From Antrihabitans auranticaus (lineage in GTDB: Bacteria > Actinomycetota > Actinomycetes > Mycobacteriales > Mycobacteriaceae): DNA of 64,000 nucleotides. Each line of letters opens with the position of its first letter. Within the stretch, counting starts at the first letter, position 1. Positions 10,461 through 18,352 of the stretch are shown in pieces. A program made the position numbers and the translations under genes. The notes beneath the pieces are model-generated. The model was not told the origin of the DNA, did no database searches, and saw nothing but the letters and a program-made list of their open reading frames with translations. The stretch is taken from the NCBI RefSeq assembly GCF_016481275.1, contig NZ_JAEMNW010000003.1, positions 682,001-746,000 of the forward strand, written 5' to 3'.

Positions 10461-11024
10461 GTGGAGTCCCCCGAACCTGGTTCGAGCACCCGTTCCGGTC
10501 CCCCGCCGCGACCGCCGATCGCGGTGCGGCCGCTGAACGTCGCCGGTTCGGAGACACGGCCGGTCTTGCTGCTGGTGTCCGCGGTGTTGTGGTTGCTGTC
10601 CGGACTACTCGCGATCCCAACCGCGATCTATGCGGCGGGACGATTCGAGGAGAACTCGGTCGCGTTGTTCGAAGACATGGCGAAGGACATCGATCCGCAG
10701 GACCTGGAGAATGCGCGTGCGATCACCGATGCGTTACCGAAGGGTGTGACTGCGGTCGTTCTGATGCTGGTCGTGTTTCAGCTCGGCTTGGTCGCGGTGC
10801 TGATCGTGCGGCACAGTCGCGCGGCTCGCGGGTTGCTCGCAGGTCTCGCGGTTGTCGAAATCCTCGTTCTCGCGGCGTGGTACTACGTGACGTTCACCGA
10901 CAACGACGCAGCCCACGAAGCGATCCTCGCCCTTCAGGCGGTCCTGCTTGTCGCGGGTGCCGCGTCGATGTTCGGCGATCGCCAGACGCGCTGGTTGACG
11001 GCGGATTCAGCTACCAGAAAATAA
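10461..11024 (+). CDS. Hypothetical four-pass membrane protein
   Basis: A 187-aa protein of unknown function. A proline-rich cytoplasmic start is followed by four hydrophobic helices: PVLLLVSAVLWLLSGLLAI, VTAVVLMLVVFQLGLVAVLI, a helix at GLLAGLAVVEILVLAAWYYV, and ILALQAVLLVAGAASM. An acidic loop between helices 1 and 2 (EDMAKDIDPQDLENARAI) probably faces outward. It begins with GTG 34 bp after pcnA on the same strand, so it may be cotranscribed. Its last 14 bp overlap the convergent gene at 11011. Confidence 0.7.
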   Translation: MESPEPGSSTRSGPPPRPPIAVRPLNVAGSETRPVLLLVSAVLWLLSGLLAIPTAIYAAGRFEENSVALFEDMAKDIDPQDLENARAITDALPKGVTAVVLMLVVFQLGLVAVLIVRHSRAARGLLAGLAVVEILVLAAWYYVTFTDNDAAHEAILALQAVLLVAGAASMFGDRQTRWLTADSATRK

Positions 11025-11811
11025 GGGCTGTGCCGGCGAGGATCGCGCCGCGGATCTGACCGAGATCGACCGCTCCGCGGACGTCCGGAACGTCGATCTT
11101 GAACTTGATCTTCGACCCGTCCCGGACCGCGCGAACGATCCGGGCGTCGTTGGGAAGATGCGCGAGCTGAATATGTCGCTTGGGGATCATGTTCCCCGGC
11201 ATCGGCAGGCCGAACCAGCGCGCGCTCTGGACCTCGATCCGGACGAGATCGTCGCGGACGGACGCATCGACCACGGCGACGAAGCGTCGATCCCGGTTGG
11301 TTGCTTTGATCAAACCGTTGCGTTGCGCCTCGAGTTCCCAGTCGAGACCGCGCGTATTCAGCCATGCGACGACCGCGGACACACTGACGACGCCCTCGAG
11401 GTCGAGCTGCTCGGCGTCGATGCGCGTCGGGACGCCCGGGACCAGCCGTATGCCGTTCGCGACGACGCGAATTTCTTCGATCGGATAGTTGTCCCAATCG
11501 ACGTCGGTCAGTTCGATTTCCGCCTCGAACAGCGCACCCCGTCTGCGGACGGCGAGAAGTCGCAGGATGCCCTCGACCCGCCTGCCGTGCACGGTTATGT
11601 CGATTTCCTGCCCGAGGAATCGGCTGAGGATGCCGTCGGTGAGCATCGTCATGATCACGTCGGGCAGCAAGGCGGTGACGGTTCCCGCGCCGAGCGTCGC
11701 TACCGGATCGACCCATGAAGACGTGACGGCGACCCACTGGTCCAACCATGACTTGCCGACCTCGGCGGCACGAAAAGGTGACCAGGACTTCGGATCGAAA
11801 TACGAGGTCAT
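11011..11811 (-). CDS. Conserved hypothetical protein, possible DUF2993/LmeA-like fold
   Basis: A 266-aa protein without a convincing signal peptide or transmembrane helix. It alternates short beta strands and amphipathic segments (EIDITVHGRRVEGILRLLAVRRRG, EIELTDVDWDNYPIEEIRVVANGIRLVPG, RRFVAVVDASVRDDLVRIEVQSARWFG). This pattern recalls lipid-binding beta proteins of the DUF2993 kind, but I cannot confirm the family. It is transcribed alone, tail-to-tail with the membrane protein at 10461, which it overlaps by 14 bp. Function unknown. Confidence 0.65.
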   Translation of the reverse strand: MTSYFDPKSWSPFRAAEVGKSWLDQWVAVTSSWVDPVATLGAGTVTALLPDVIMTMLTDGILSRFLGQEIDITVHGRRVEGILRLLAVRRRGALFEAEIELTDVDWDNYPIEEIRVVANGIRLVPGVPTRIDAEQLDLEGVVSVSAVVAWLNTRGLDWELEAQRNGLIKATNRDRRFVAVVDASVRDDLVRIEVQSARWFGLPMPGNMIPKRHIQLAHLPNDARIVRAVRDGSKIKFKIDVPDVRGAVDLGQIRGAILAGTALIFW

Positions 11812-11981
11812 GATTCGACGACAATACGTGCCAGAGGTTAACCCCGCCGCGTGTCGGAGCTGCGATCTCTGTGACAGTCCTGTGACCTGCGGTGGAGCGT
11901 GAATTTACGTGGTACCCGGATTAACGCACGGCCGATCCTCGACCTTGGAACCGAACGACGCCCGCGTGCGTCCAAGAAGCT

Positions 11982-12554
11982 ATGGGCGGAATCGAGTACT
12001 CGTTCGGTACTGGACCCGACGACCCGACGTCGTGGTCGTCGGCGCCGGATCGGGATCTCGGTGAACTCGGCGCACCGGACGCGGTCGCGCTGGATTTCGA
12101 CGGTGACGGTCTGATCGACGACGCGATGTGGGATTCGGACCACGACCTCGTTGCCGACACAGCGGCTTTGGATCTTGACGACGACGGCGAGGTCGACGTG
12201 TTCTACGCCGATCCGACGGGAACCGGAATCTGGAACGACGCGGTACTTCGGCCGACGTCCGTCGCCGAGCCCGCGGCAGGCATCGAATGGCGAGACAGCT
12301 CCGGACATCGGCACCTCATCGCAGCGGAGGAAGCTGCGACTGCTCTGGTCGACTACGACGGTGACGGTTCGGCGACGGATGCCGTCGTCGATACCGATCA
12401 CGACCTCCGGGCGGACGGAATTCTGCTGGGGTCGACGGGCGATTCGGGAAAGCGGTTCGATTCGCTGGTGGTGACCGGTCAACCCGACATCGCACTCGTC
12501 GATACAGACGGCGACGGGATTCTCGATGCCGTCTTGGACGCGGACCAGTCCTGA
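11982..12554 (+). CDS. Acidic protein with DxDxDG calcium-binding-type repeats
   Basis: A 190-aa, very acidic protein. It carries loops of the EF-hand/dockerin kind, DFDGDGLIDD, DLDDDGEVDV, DYDGDGSATD and DTDGDGILDA, plus two related WDSDHDLVAD / VDTDHDLRAD loops, spaced through the whole chain. Such loops usually bind Ca2+. No signal peptide is visible, so the protein is cytoplasmic or leaves by a non-Sec route. It may belong to the actinobacterial DUF6802 group, but that is from memory. Its TGA directly abuts the stop of the convergent MFS gene, forming CTGATCAG. Confidence 0.7.
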   Translation: MGGIEYSFGTGPDDPTSWSSAPDRDLGELGAPDAVALDFDGDGLIDDAMWDSDHDLVADTAALDLDDDGEVDVFYADPTGTGIWNDAVLRPTSVAEPAAGIEWRDSSGHRHLIAAEEAATALVDYDGDGSATDAVVDTDHDLRADGILLGSTGDSGKRFDSLVVTGQPDIALVDTDGDGILDAVLDADQS

Positions 12555-13886
12555 TCAGCTCGGAGTTCTGCGCCGGTTGAAAGCGATAGCGACCAATCCG
12601 AGCACGTACACACCGGCGAACGCTACAACCACCACATGCGATCGCCCGTCCGGTGGGACGCTGGCCGCGGTAACGACGAGTGCGAGCACGAACGAAATGT
12701 TGAAAACGGTGTCCTGTAGTGCAAACACCTGGCCGCGGCGGGAGTCGTCGATGTCGATCTGCATCGCTGCGTCGCCGGTGAGCTTGATGGTTTGGCCCGC
12801 AAGACCGAGCAGGAACGCGCCGACCAGGAGTAGCTGGTGCGACAGCGTCGCGATCAGCCCGATCTGAACGAAGAACGCGGACGTCACCGCCACGGTGATC
12901 GTCCGCGACCGGCCGAGGCGTGGAATGAGGAACGGCGCCACGATCGCGGCCATGAGCATCCCGGTCGCTGTAGCTGCGATTGCCACGCCGAAGCCGACGA
13001 GGCCGCCGGGCATAGCGTCGCCTTGATTCGGTTCACGCAGGATCAGCACCATGACGAGGGTGTTGGCACCGAAGACGATTCGATGCGCACCGATTCCGAT
13101 CATCGCGGTGGTGACGCCGGGTGCTCGCCATACGGCGAGCGCACCGGTCCGCAGTCCGGACGCGACCGCGCGGACTACCGCTCCTGTGGTCGGTGCGGTT
13201 TCGGGTGTGGCCGGTCCGAGTCGGCGGGGCGCGAATCGAATCGCGGCGGCCGCACCGATGATCGATCCGCATGCGCTCCCGAATACCGCGACCGCGGAAC
13301 CTACGTCGCCTTCACCGATCAGCGCGATCGCAGCGACTCCCGTTGCCGCACCGAGTCCCGCGAATCCCGAGGCGACCGTTGCGAGTACCGAGTTCATCGG
13401 AACGAGCCACGACGGTCGAACCACCAGGGGAAGTGCCGCTGAGACACCGGCGAGCACGAACCTGCTGACGCCGACGACAGCCAGTGCCAAAAGCAACAGG
13501 GTTCCTTCGCCGATCCCGAACAGAAGGGCCGTCGCCGTGCTGGCAATGAGGATTGCCCGCAGGACATTTGCATACATCAGGACGAGCCGGCGATCCCAGC
13601 GGTCGAGTAGTGCGCCGGCGAAGGGGCCGAGTATCGAGTACGGCAGAAGCAGCACGATGAAGCCGGCCGCGACGGCGAACGGGTCGGTTTCGCGCTCTGG
13701 ATTGAAAAGGATCGCCCCGCTGAGGGCGGCCTGGAACATGCCGTCGCCGAATTGACCAGTGAGCCGCAGCACGGCGAGACGGCGCAGGTCCGGGGTTTCT
13801 TTGATGAGGGCACCGAGCCGCCCGAAGTTGTGTCCGGACTCGGTTTCGACCACGGCTGTCGACCTTAGTCGAGGTACGGGCGCCAC
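12555..13886 (-). CDS. MFS transporter
   Basis: A 443-aa protein with about 12 hydrophobic helices and the MFS A-like loop motif GALLDRWDRRLVLM after helix 2; the second half begins near residue 235. It is an inner-membrane secondary transporter. The fold and the middle loop resemble exporters of the MefA/enterobactin-exporter (EntS) type, but the substrate cannot be told. The frame opens with GTG at 13886; another GTG 11 codons inside (13853) is an equally possible start, as neither has a strong ribosome site. It is divergent from the gene at 13940, so the palindrome between them may act on both. Confidence 0.85.
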   Translation of the reverse strand: MAPVPRLRSTAVVETESGHNFGRLGALIKETPDLRRLAVLRLTGQFGDGMFQAALSGAILFNPERETDPFAVAAGFIVLLLPYSILGPFAGALLDRWDRRLVLMYANVLRAILIASTATALLFGIGEGTLLLLALAVVGVSRFVLAGVSAALPLVVRPSWLVPMNSVLATVASGFAGLGAATGVAAIALIGEGDVGSAVAVFGSACGSIIGAAAAIRFAPRRLGPATPETAPTTGAVVRAVASGLRTGALAVWRAPGVTTAMIGIGAHRIVFGANTLVMVLILREPNQGDAMPGGLVGFGVAIAATATGMLMAAIVAPFLIPRLGRSRTITVAVTSAFFVQIGLIATLSHQLLLVGAFLLGLAGQTIKLTGDAAMQIDIDDSRRGQVFALQDTVFNISFVLALVVTAASVPPDGRSHVVVVAFAGVYVLGLVAIAFNRRRTPS

Positions 13887-13905
13887 TCAGGTTTGCGGTG
13901 TAACG

Positions 13906-13923
13906 TTGTAATCATCATTACAA
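13906..13923. promoter_or_regulatory. Palindromic operator candidate TTGTAAT-N4-ATTACAA
   Basis: TTGTAAT (13906-13912) and ATTACAA (13917-13923) are perfect reverse complements separated by CATC. The element is unusually AT-rich for this genome. It lies 17 bp upstream of the ATG at 13940 and just before its ribosome site, and is shared with the divergent MFS gene. It looks like the binding site of a dimeric repressor. Confidence 0.5.
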
Positions 13924-13939
13924 ACGAATAGGAGTTGCC

Positions 13940-14491
13940 ATGAAACATTCACCTCGAGGACATGGATTCGGCCGTCCCGGCGGCTGGCAGCAGGCCGATG
14001 CGCCTGCAGCGGACGACGCGCCGGACTGGTTTGCGGGCCGACTCCCGGCCGACTGGTTCACAGGTCCGGCGTCGGTGGAGGTCGACCGTGAGGAGATCGT
14101 CGTGGTTGGCGACCTTCCGCTACCCGACTCCGATTCGGATGCGACGAAGGACGGCGTGGTCGCCCGCTTCCGTGAAACGACGCGCTCGGCTCGTATGCAA
14201 ATAGCGGACGAGGCCGAGGCCAGGTATGGCCGCAAAGTCGCATGGGGCGTGACCGTCGACGGTAAGAAGACGCTCTTCACCCACATGGCTGTGCCGGTCA
14301 TGACGAGGCTGCGGCAGCCGGAGCGCAAAGTGCTCGACACGCTGGTAGATGCAGGTGTCGCGCGGTCGCGGTCGGATGCGCTCGCCTGGACCGTCAAGCT
14401 CGCCGGGCAGCACGCGGAGGCCTGGCTGGCCGAACTCCGCGATGCGATGAAGAAGGTCGACGATCTGCGTACCGAGGGTCCCGAGCTCTGA
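13940..14491 (+). CDS. Hypothetical protein, possible ribbon-helix-helix C-terminus
   Basis: A 183-aa soluble protein. The N-terminus is Gly/His/Pro-rich (KHSPRGHGFGRPGGW), then comes a mixed alpha/beta middle (VDREEIVVVGDLPLP). The C-terminal 60 residues, starting LRQPERKVLDTLVDAGVARS, are helical and resemble the dimerisation helices of RHH-type regulators, where a RS-S-ALAW stretch often follows the first helix. RBS AGGAG precedes the ATG. The adjacent palindrome at 13906 would suit autoregulation. I do not recognise the family with confidence. Confidence 0.65.
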   Translation: MKHSPRGHGFGRPGGWQQADAPAADDAPDWFAGRLPADWFTGPASVEVDREEIVVVGDLPLPDSDSDATKDGVVARFRETTRSARMQIADEAEARYGRKVAWGVTVDGKKTLFTHMAVPVMTRLRQPERKVLDTLVDAGVARSRSDALAWTVKLAGQHAEAWLAELRDAMKKVDDLRTEGPEL

Positions 14492-14492
14492 G

Positions 14493-14532
14493 AATTAATT
14501 CGCTTGCCCGACGCAAAGGTGCGGCCTAAGTT
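14493..14532 (+). promoter_or_regulatory. WhiB7-type promoter of the ABC-F gene
   Basis: AATTAATT (14493-14500), 3 nt, TTGCCC (14504-14509), 17 nt, then TAAGTT (14527-14532, fits TANNNT). An AT-rich block three bases upstream of the -35 hexamer is the described signature of promoters activated by WhiB7 with the primary sigma factor. ABC-F genes such as Rv1473 are known members of that regulon. The element starts one base after the preceding stop codon. Predicted initiation is near 14539, giving a leader of about 157 nt. Confidence 0.5.
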
Positions 14533-14606
14533 AGGTCTACGCCCCTGTGCGCGGCTAGCGAGTCCTTAGGTTCTCCACCCGCAGACTCTCCACCCGCGCA
14601 CGGCCA

Positions 14607-14642
14607 ATGATCGGAGTCGGAGTCGTGCTCTTCCAGAAGTGA
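14607..14642 (+). CDS. Short upstream ORF (leader peptide) before the ABC-F gene
   Basis: ATG at 14607 opens an 11-codon frame, MIGVGVVLFQK, ending in TGA at 14640-14642, 53 nt before the ABC-F start. It lies in the predicted leader RNA. An 8-bp stem, GTGCGCGG (14547-14554) with CCGCGCAC (14594-14601), sits just before it. Antibiotic-induced ABC-F and erm genes often have such a frame for ribosome-stalling control. No strong ribosome site precedes this ATG, so translation is uncertain. Confidence 0.4.
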   Translation: MIGVGVVLFQK

Positions 14643-14695
14643 TACCGCAGGCAGGCGCTACGGCGCGTTCCTTTGAGTACCCCTTTGGAGGACCC

Positions 14696-16306
14696 ATGAC
14701 TTCCGTGTCCATTTCCGACCTCACCTTTTCCTGGCCCGACGGCGACCCTGCGTTCGCAGGGCTCGATGCGGTGTTCCCCGCCGGCCACACCGGCCTGATC
14801 GGCAGCAACGGCGCGGGCAAATCGACGCTGTTGCGACTCATAGCCGGCGACCTCGTCCCGGAACGCGGGTCGGTGACCGTTGCCGGCTCGATCGGGTACC
14901 TGCGCCAGACCGTCGCGCTGGACACCGAACGCAAGATCGACGAGGTGCTCGGCATCGACGGGATCAGGCGGGCGCTCGAGCGTATCGAAGCAGGCTCCGC
15001 CGACGTCGACGATTTCGACGTCGTCGGACAGCGGTGGGACATCGACGAGCGCGCACTTGCGGTACTCGGCAGGCTCGGGCTCGGTCACATTGCTGCTCGG
15101 CCGGAGCAGTTGGCTCGCACGATCGGGACATTGTCCGGTGGTGAGGCCGTTCTGTTGTCGCTGTGCGCGGTGCTGCTCGAGGAGCCGGACGTGCTGCTCC
15201 TCGACGAACCCACCAACAATCTCGACCTCGCCGCGCGGCATCGGTTGTACGACGCCGTCGCTGCGTTCGGTGGCGTGGTGATCGTCGTCAGCCATGATCG
15301 GGAATTGCTCGATCGGGCAACGTCGATCGCGGAGTTGCGAGACGGCGCGATCCGCATGTTCGGCGGCAACTTCGGCGAATACCAGCGAATCATCGAGGCA
15401 GAGCAGGAGGCAGCGCGCGCTTCGGTGCGCGATGCGCGCGGCGACGTGCGGCGGCAATCGCGTGAGCTGGTCGAAGCGCGGATCAAACTGGACCGGCGCA
15501 AGCGCTTCGCGAAGAAGGCAGAAGACGAGAAGCGTGTGCCCAAGATCATCAGTGGGCTGCGCAAGATGGCGGCGCAGGAATCGGCCGGCAAGTTGCGCAA
15601 CAACCATCTCGACAAACTCGCCGGTGCCGAGGCTCAGCTGACGGAAGCCCAGAAGGCCATCCGCGACGATCGCGAGATTCGAGTGGATATGCCTGGGACA
15701 CAGCTGTATCCGGGCAACGCGGTCATCGAACTGAGCGAACGCGCGCTGCGCAACGGACCGACCGTGTCACTGACGATCACGGGACCCGAGCGAATTGCTC
15801 TGATCGGCAGGAACGGCATCGGCAAGACGACGTTGCTGACCGAGATTGCCGACGCCGGACCGAAGGTGCCGTGGCGAATGCTGCCGCAGCGACTGAACAT
15901 CTTCGACGATGCAGGCAGCGTCGTCGAGAACGTCGCGGCGCAGGCACCGCACGCATCCACGGAACAGATACGCGCACAGCTTGCGCGGTTCCTGTTCCGG
16001 GGAAGCGATGCGGACAAGCCTGCAGGTGCCCTATCCGGTGGTGAGCAACTGCGTGCGGCGCTGGCGATGCTGCTGCTCGGCGAGCCCGCGCCGCAGTTGC
16101 TACTTCTCGACGAACCAACGAACAATCTCGATCTGCCGAGCCTCGCGCACCTCACCCAGGCCTTGAACGACTACCGCGGCGCGTTGGTCGTCGCAAGCCA
16201 TGACCTGGCGTTTCTGCGCGAGATCGGCGTCACGAGATGGGTCGAGCTCACTGAGTCGGGGCTTGGTACTCCGCCGGATCGGACACCCATTGGACTAACT
16301 GGATGA
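14696..16306 (+). CDS. ABC-F family ATPase, ribosome-protection type
   Basis: A 536-aa soluble protein made of two ABC ATPase domains without membrane segments. Walker A is at 36-44 (GSNGAGKST) and near 370 (GRNGIGKTT); signatures are LSGGEAVLLSL and LSGGEQLRAAL; both Walker B regions read LLLDEPTNNLDL. A charged inter-domain linker (about 240-330, rich in R/K/E) corresponds to the P-site tRNA interaction motif. ABC-F proteins bind the ribosomal E site; resistance-type members dislodge macrolides, lincosamides or related drugs. The length is close to Rv1473 (542 aa). The ATG at 14696 has an excellent GGAGG site. The WhiB7-like promoter and leader ORF support a role in drug response, but a general translation factor is not excluded. 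Its 3' end overlaps the convergent VOC gene by 59 bp. Confidence 0.9.
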   Translation: MTSVSISDLTFSWPDGDPAFAGLDAVFPAGHTGLIGSNGAGKSTLLRLIAGDLVPERGSVTVAGSIGYLRQTVALDTERKIDEVLGIDGIRRALERIEAGSADVDDFDVVGQRWDIDERALAVLGRLGLGHIAARPEQLARTIGTLSGGEAVLLSLCAVLLEEPDVLLLDEPTNNLDLAARHRLYDAVAAFGGVVIVVSHDRELLDRATSIAELRDGAIRMFGGNFGEYQRIIEAEQEAARASVRDARGDVRRQSRELVEARIKLDRRKRFAKKAEDEKRVPKIISGLRKMAAQESAGKLRNNHLDKLAGAEAQLTEAQKAIRDDREIRVDMPGTQLYPGNAVIELSERALRNGPTVSLTITGPERIALIGRNGIGKTTLLTEIADAGPKVPWRMLPQRLNIFDDAGSVVENVAAQAPHASTEQIRAQLARFLFRGSDADKPAGALSGGEQLRAALAMLLLGEPAPQLLLLDEPTNNLDLPSLAHLTQALNDYRGALVVASHDLAFLREIGVTRWVELTESGLGTPPDRTPIGLTG

Positions 16307-16658
16307 CCACGCCGTTGGGGTCGAGCATTTGGAAATAGCGCTCGCCCCACGGCTCGGTTTCGATCGGCGTCGCAATCTCGACACCTTCGCCCCGCAAGCG
16401 GTCGTATTCGGCGTCGATTGCGTCGACGACGAACGCGATGAGCAGCCCGTCACCGCCGTTTCCCGCATGGGTCGCGGGCTTGAACGAGCCGAGTCCGGTT
16501 CGCAGGAAGATCAAGTTGAACCCAGCGTCCGGGCGCGACAACGACACGAACCCGTCCGCCGCCATGTCCTCGATGAAGCCGAGATGTGTCTTCGCGAAGG
16601 CGGCCGACGCTTCCGGGTTCGCGACGTTGATCGAGATTGCGGACGACGAAATTTTCAT
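16248..16658 (-). CDS. VOC (glyoxalase/bleomycin-resistance) family protein
   Basis: A 136-aa single-domain VOC protein with the beta-alpha-beta-beta-beta pattern duplicated (ISSSAISINVANPEASAAFAKTHLGF; then AFVVDAIDAEYDRLRGEGVEIATPIETEPWGERYFQMLDPNGVVIQLVQW). The FxDPNGxxIxL-like ending is the usual metal-site strand, giving Glu/Gln as possible ligands. Such proteins act as small metalloenzymes or drug-binding proteins; the substrate is unknown. It is divergent from aroQ across a 79-bp region with a strong inverted repeat, and its 3' end overlaps the ABC-F gene. Confidence 0.85.
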   Translation of the reverse strand: MKISSSAISINVANPEASAAFAKTHLGFIEDMAADGFVSLSRPDAGFNLIFLRTGLGSFKPATHAGNGGDGLLIAFVVDAIDAEYDRLRGEGVEIATPIETEPWGERYFQMLDPNGVVIQLVQWVSDPAEYQAPTQ

Positions 16659-16691
16659 GGGATTCCCAACTGTAGGAGCGCGGTCACGCCT

Positions 16692-16712
16692 TTAACGTAC
16701 ATCGTACGGTAA
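16692..16712. promoter_or_regulatory. Near-perfect inverted repeat in the VOC/aroQ intergenic region
   Basis: TTAACGTAC (16692-16700) and GTACGGTAA (16704-16712) pair at 8 of 9 positions around ATC. Length and symmetry fit a TetR-family operator. It sits 33 bp upstream of the VOC start and 25 bp upstream of aroQ, so it could control either. No TetR gene is adjacent; the nearest is at 19412. Confidence 0.5.
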
Positions 16713-16737
16713 TTGTTCCCGCTGGTACTGTTCCCCC

Positions 16738-17178
16738 ATGCCTGAGAAGGGACCGATCCTCGTCCTCAACGGACCTAACCTCAACATGCTCGGCACGCGG
16801 CAGCCCGAGGTCTACGGCCGGGAGACCCTGAGCGACGTCGTCGAACTCTGTAAGGACGCGGCCGCTCGGCACGGCCGCGAAATCGAGTCGTTCCAGTCGA
16901 ACTCCGAGGGCGCGCTCATCGACCGGATTCACCAGGCCCGCGGCGCCGTATCCGCGATCGTCATCAACCCTGGTGGCCTTACCCATACGTCGGTAGCGCT
17001 ACGCGACGCGCTGGTGATCCCCGAGGTGCCGATCATCGAGGTCCACATCTCCAACGTCCACGCGCGCGAGGAGTTTCGGCATCGCTCGTTCGTCTCCGCG
17101 ATCGCCAGCGGAGTCGTCTGCGGGCTGGGGGTCTACGGTTACGTGGCCGCTATCGAGCGGCTCGCGCAGATCACATAG
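16738..17178 (+). CDS. aroQ: Type II 3-dehydroquinate dehydratase
   Basis: A 146-aa protein of the usual type II length. It removes water from 3-dehydroquinate to give 3-dehydroshikimate, the third step of the shikimate pathway, as a cytoplasmic dodecamer. Family marks are [17 protein letters not shown] at 11-27 (catalytic Tyr26), [31 protein letters not shown] and [17 protein letters not shown] with the catalytic His. The gene stands alone here, away from other aro genes. It overlaps the convergent glycerate kinase gene by 8 bp. Confidence 0.96.
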   Translation: MPEKGPILVLNGPNLNMLGTRQPEVYGRETLSDVVELCKDAAARHGREIESFQSNSEGALIDRIHQARGAVSAIVINPGGLTHTSVALRDALVIPEVPIIEVHISNVHAREEFRHRSFVSAIASGVVCGLGVYGYVAAIERLAQIT

Positions 17179-18277
17179 CGATTCGAGAACCGATCTCGCG
17201 CAGCAGGTCGGCGGCGTTGGCCATGGACCTCGCCAGGTCCGGCTCGATCTCAGCAAGGGTGTGGATCGCGGTAAATCCCGCAGCCTCGGTCTGGTCGGCG
17301 GTCAAGATGCTGCGTCCGGCGACAGCGACGACCGGTATGCCCGCCGCGTGCGCCCGTGCGGCCACACCGATCGGCGCCTTGCCGTAGAGGCTTTGCTCGT
17401 CCAGTGAGCCTTCGCCGGTGATGACGAGGTCGGCGCCGGCGAGTGCGTCCGCGAGACCGACCAGCTCGAGCACGAAGTCGGCGCCTGGCCGCTGCTGCGC
17501 GCCGAGCAGTGCGATCGCGCCGAATCCGGTTCCGCCGGCGGCACCCGCCCCCGCAGTGGTGCGCGAGTCCGTTCCCGTCACACGCGCGACCAGGCCGGCC
17601 CAGTGCGTCAGCGCTGCCTCCAGCGTTGTGCGGTCATCGCGGCCAGCCCCCTTCTGCGGTCCGTAGACGGCGACTGCACCCGAATCGCCGAGGAGCGGAT
17701 TGTCGACGTCGCAGGCCATGACGAATCGACTGTCTCGAACGGCGGGATGTAGCGCGGACAGGTCGAGTCGGTCCGCGCGCAGCAAGCCCGCGCCTCCGCG
17801 CTCGACCTCCTGAGCGCCGGCGTCGAGTATCCGGACGCCGAGTGCTTGCAGCATCCCCGCACCGCCGTCGGTCGAGGCGCTGCCACCCAGTCCGATCACG
17901 ATGGTGCGGGCGCCGCGGTCCAGCGCGTGGGCAATGACGATTCCGAGACCGTAAGTACTCGCACCGAGGGGGTCCATTCGCCCGTTCGGCAGTAGCACCA
18001 GCCCGACCGTGTTCGCCAACTCGATGACCGCCGTGTCGCCGCGGATCGCATACACCGAGGTCACGGGCTCGCCCGTCGGTCCGGCCGTTTCGACGTCGAC
18101 GGCCTCCCAGCCTGCGGCGAGCGCCGCTGCGACAGTGCCATCGCCGCCGTCCGCAACAGGTACCTTGCGGATCGTCGCGTTCGGGTGACTTTCGCCGATG
18201 CCCGCGGCGAGCGCGTCGGCGGCCTGCGCCGCGGTCAGCGAGCCTTTGAATTTGTCGGGTGCGATGACGACGATCAT
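17171..18277 (-). CDS. Glycerate kinase (GarK/GlxK family)
   Basis: A 368-aa enzyme that phosphorylates D-glycerate in glyoxylate and hexuronate use. Family motifs are the N-terminal [31 protein letters not shown], the glycine-rich [19 protein letters not shown] (about 135-153) and [21 protein letters not shown] near the C-terminus. It has the two-domain length of bacterial family I glycerate kinases. It is transcribed alone, convergent with aroQ; no glyoxylate pathway genes are nearby, so whether 2- or 3-phosphoglycerate is formed cannot be decided from context. Confidence 0.93.
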   Translation of the reverse strand: MIVVIAPDKFKGSLTAAQAADALAAGIGESHPNATIRKVPVADGGDGTVAAALAAGWEAVDVETAGPTGEPVTSVYAIRGDTAVIELANTVGLVLLPNGRMDPLGASTYGLGIVIAHALDRGARTIVIGLGGSASTDGGAGMLQALGVRILDAGAQEVERGGAGLLRADRLDLSALHPAVRDSRFVMACDVDNPLLGDSGAVAVYGPQKGAGRDDRTTLEAALTHWAGLVARVTGTDSRTTAGAGAAGGTGFGAIALLGAQQRPGADFVLELVGLADALAGADLVITGEGSLDEQSLYGKAPIGVAARAHAAGIPVVAVAGRSILTADQTEAAGFTAIHTLAEIEPDLARSMANAADLLREIGSRIAM

Positions 18278-18352
18278 GGCTAAGTCTGCGGGGCGGCTCG
18301 CGCTGTCTCAACTCGGCGCCCCCGTCGGGACCTACCGGTAAAGTCTGGGGGC

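Noticed and set aside
10479-10500. GGTTCGAGCACC, resembling a tRNA T-arm
   Set aside because: No acceptor stem, anticodon arm or D-arm can be drawn around it, and it lies inside the N-terminal codons of the membrane protein at 10461.
14522-14541. Iron-box-like sequence CCTAAGTTAGG upstream of the ABC-F gene
   Set aside because: It shares TTAGG pieces with the IdeR/DtxR box but covers only 11 bp of the 19-bp palindrome. It overlaps the -10 element of a better-fitting WhiB7-type promoter, and the gene has no link to iron.
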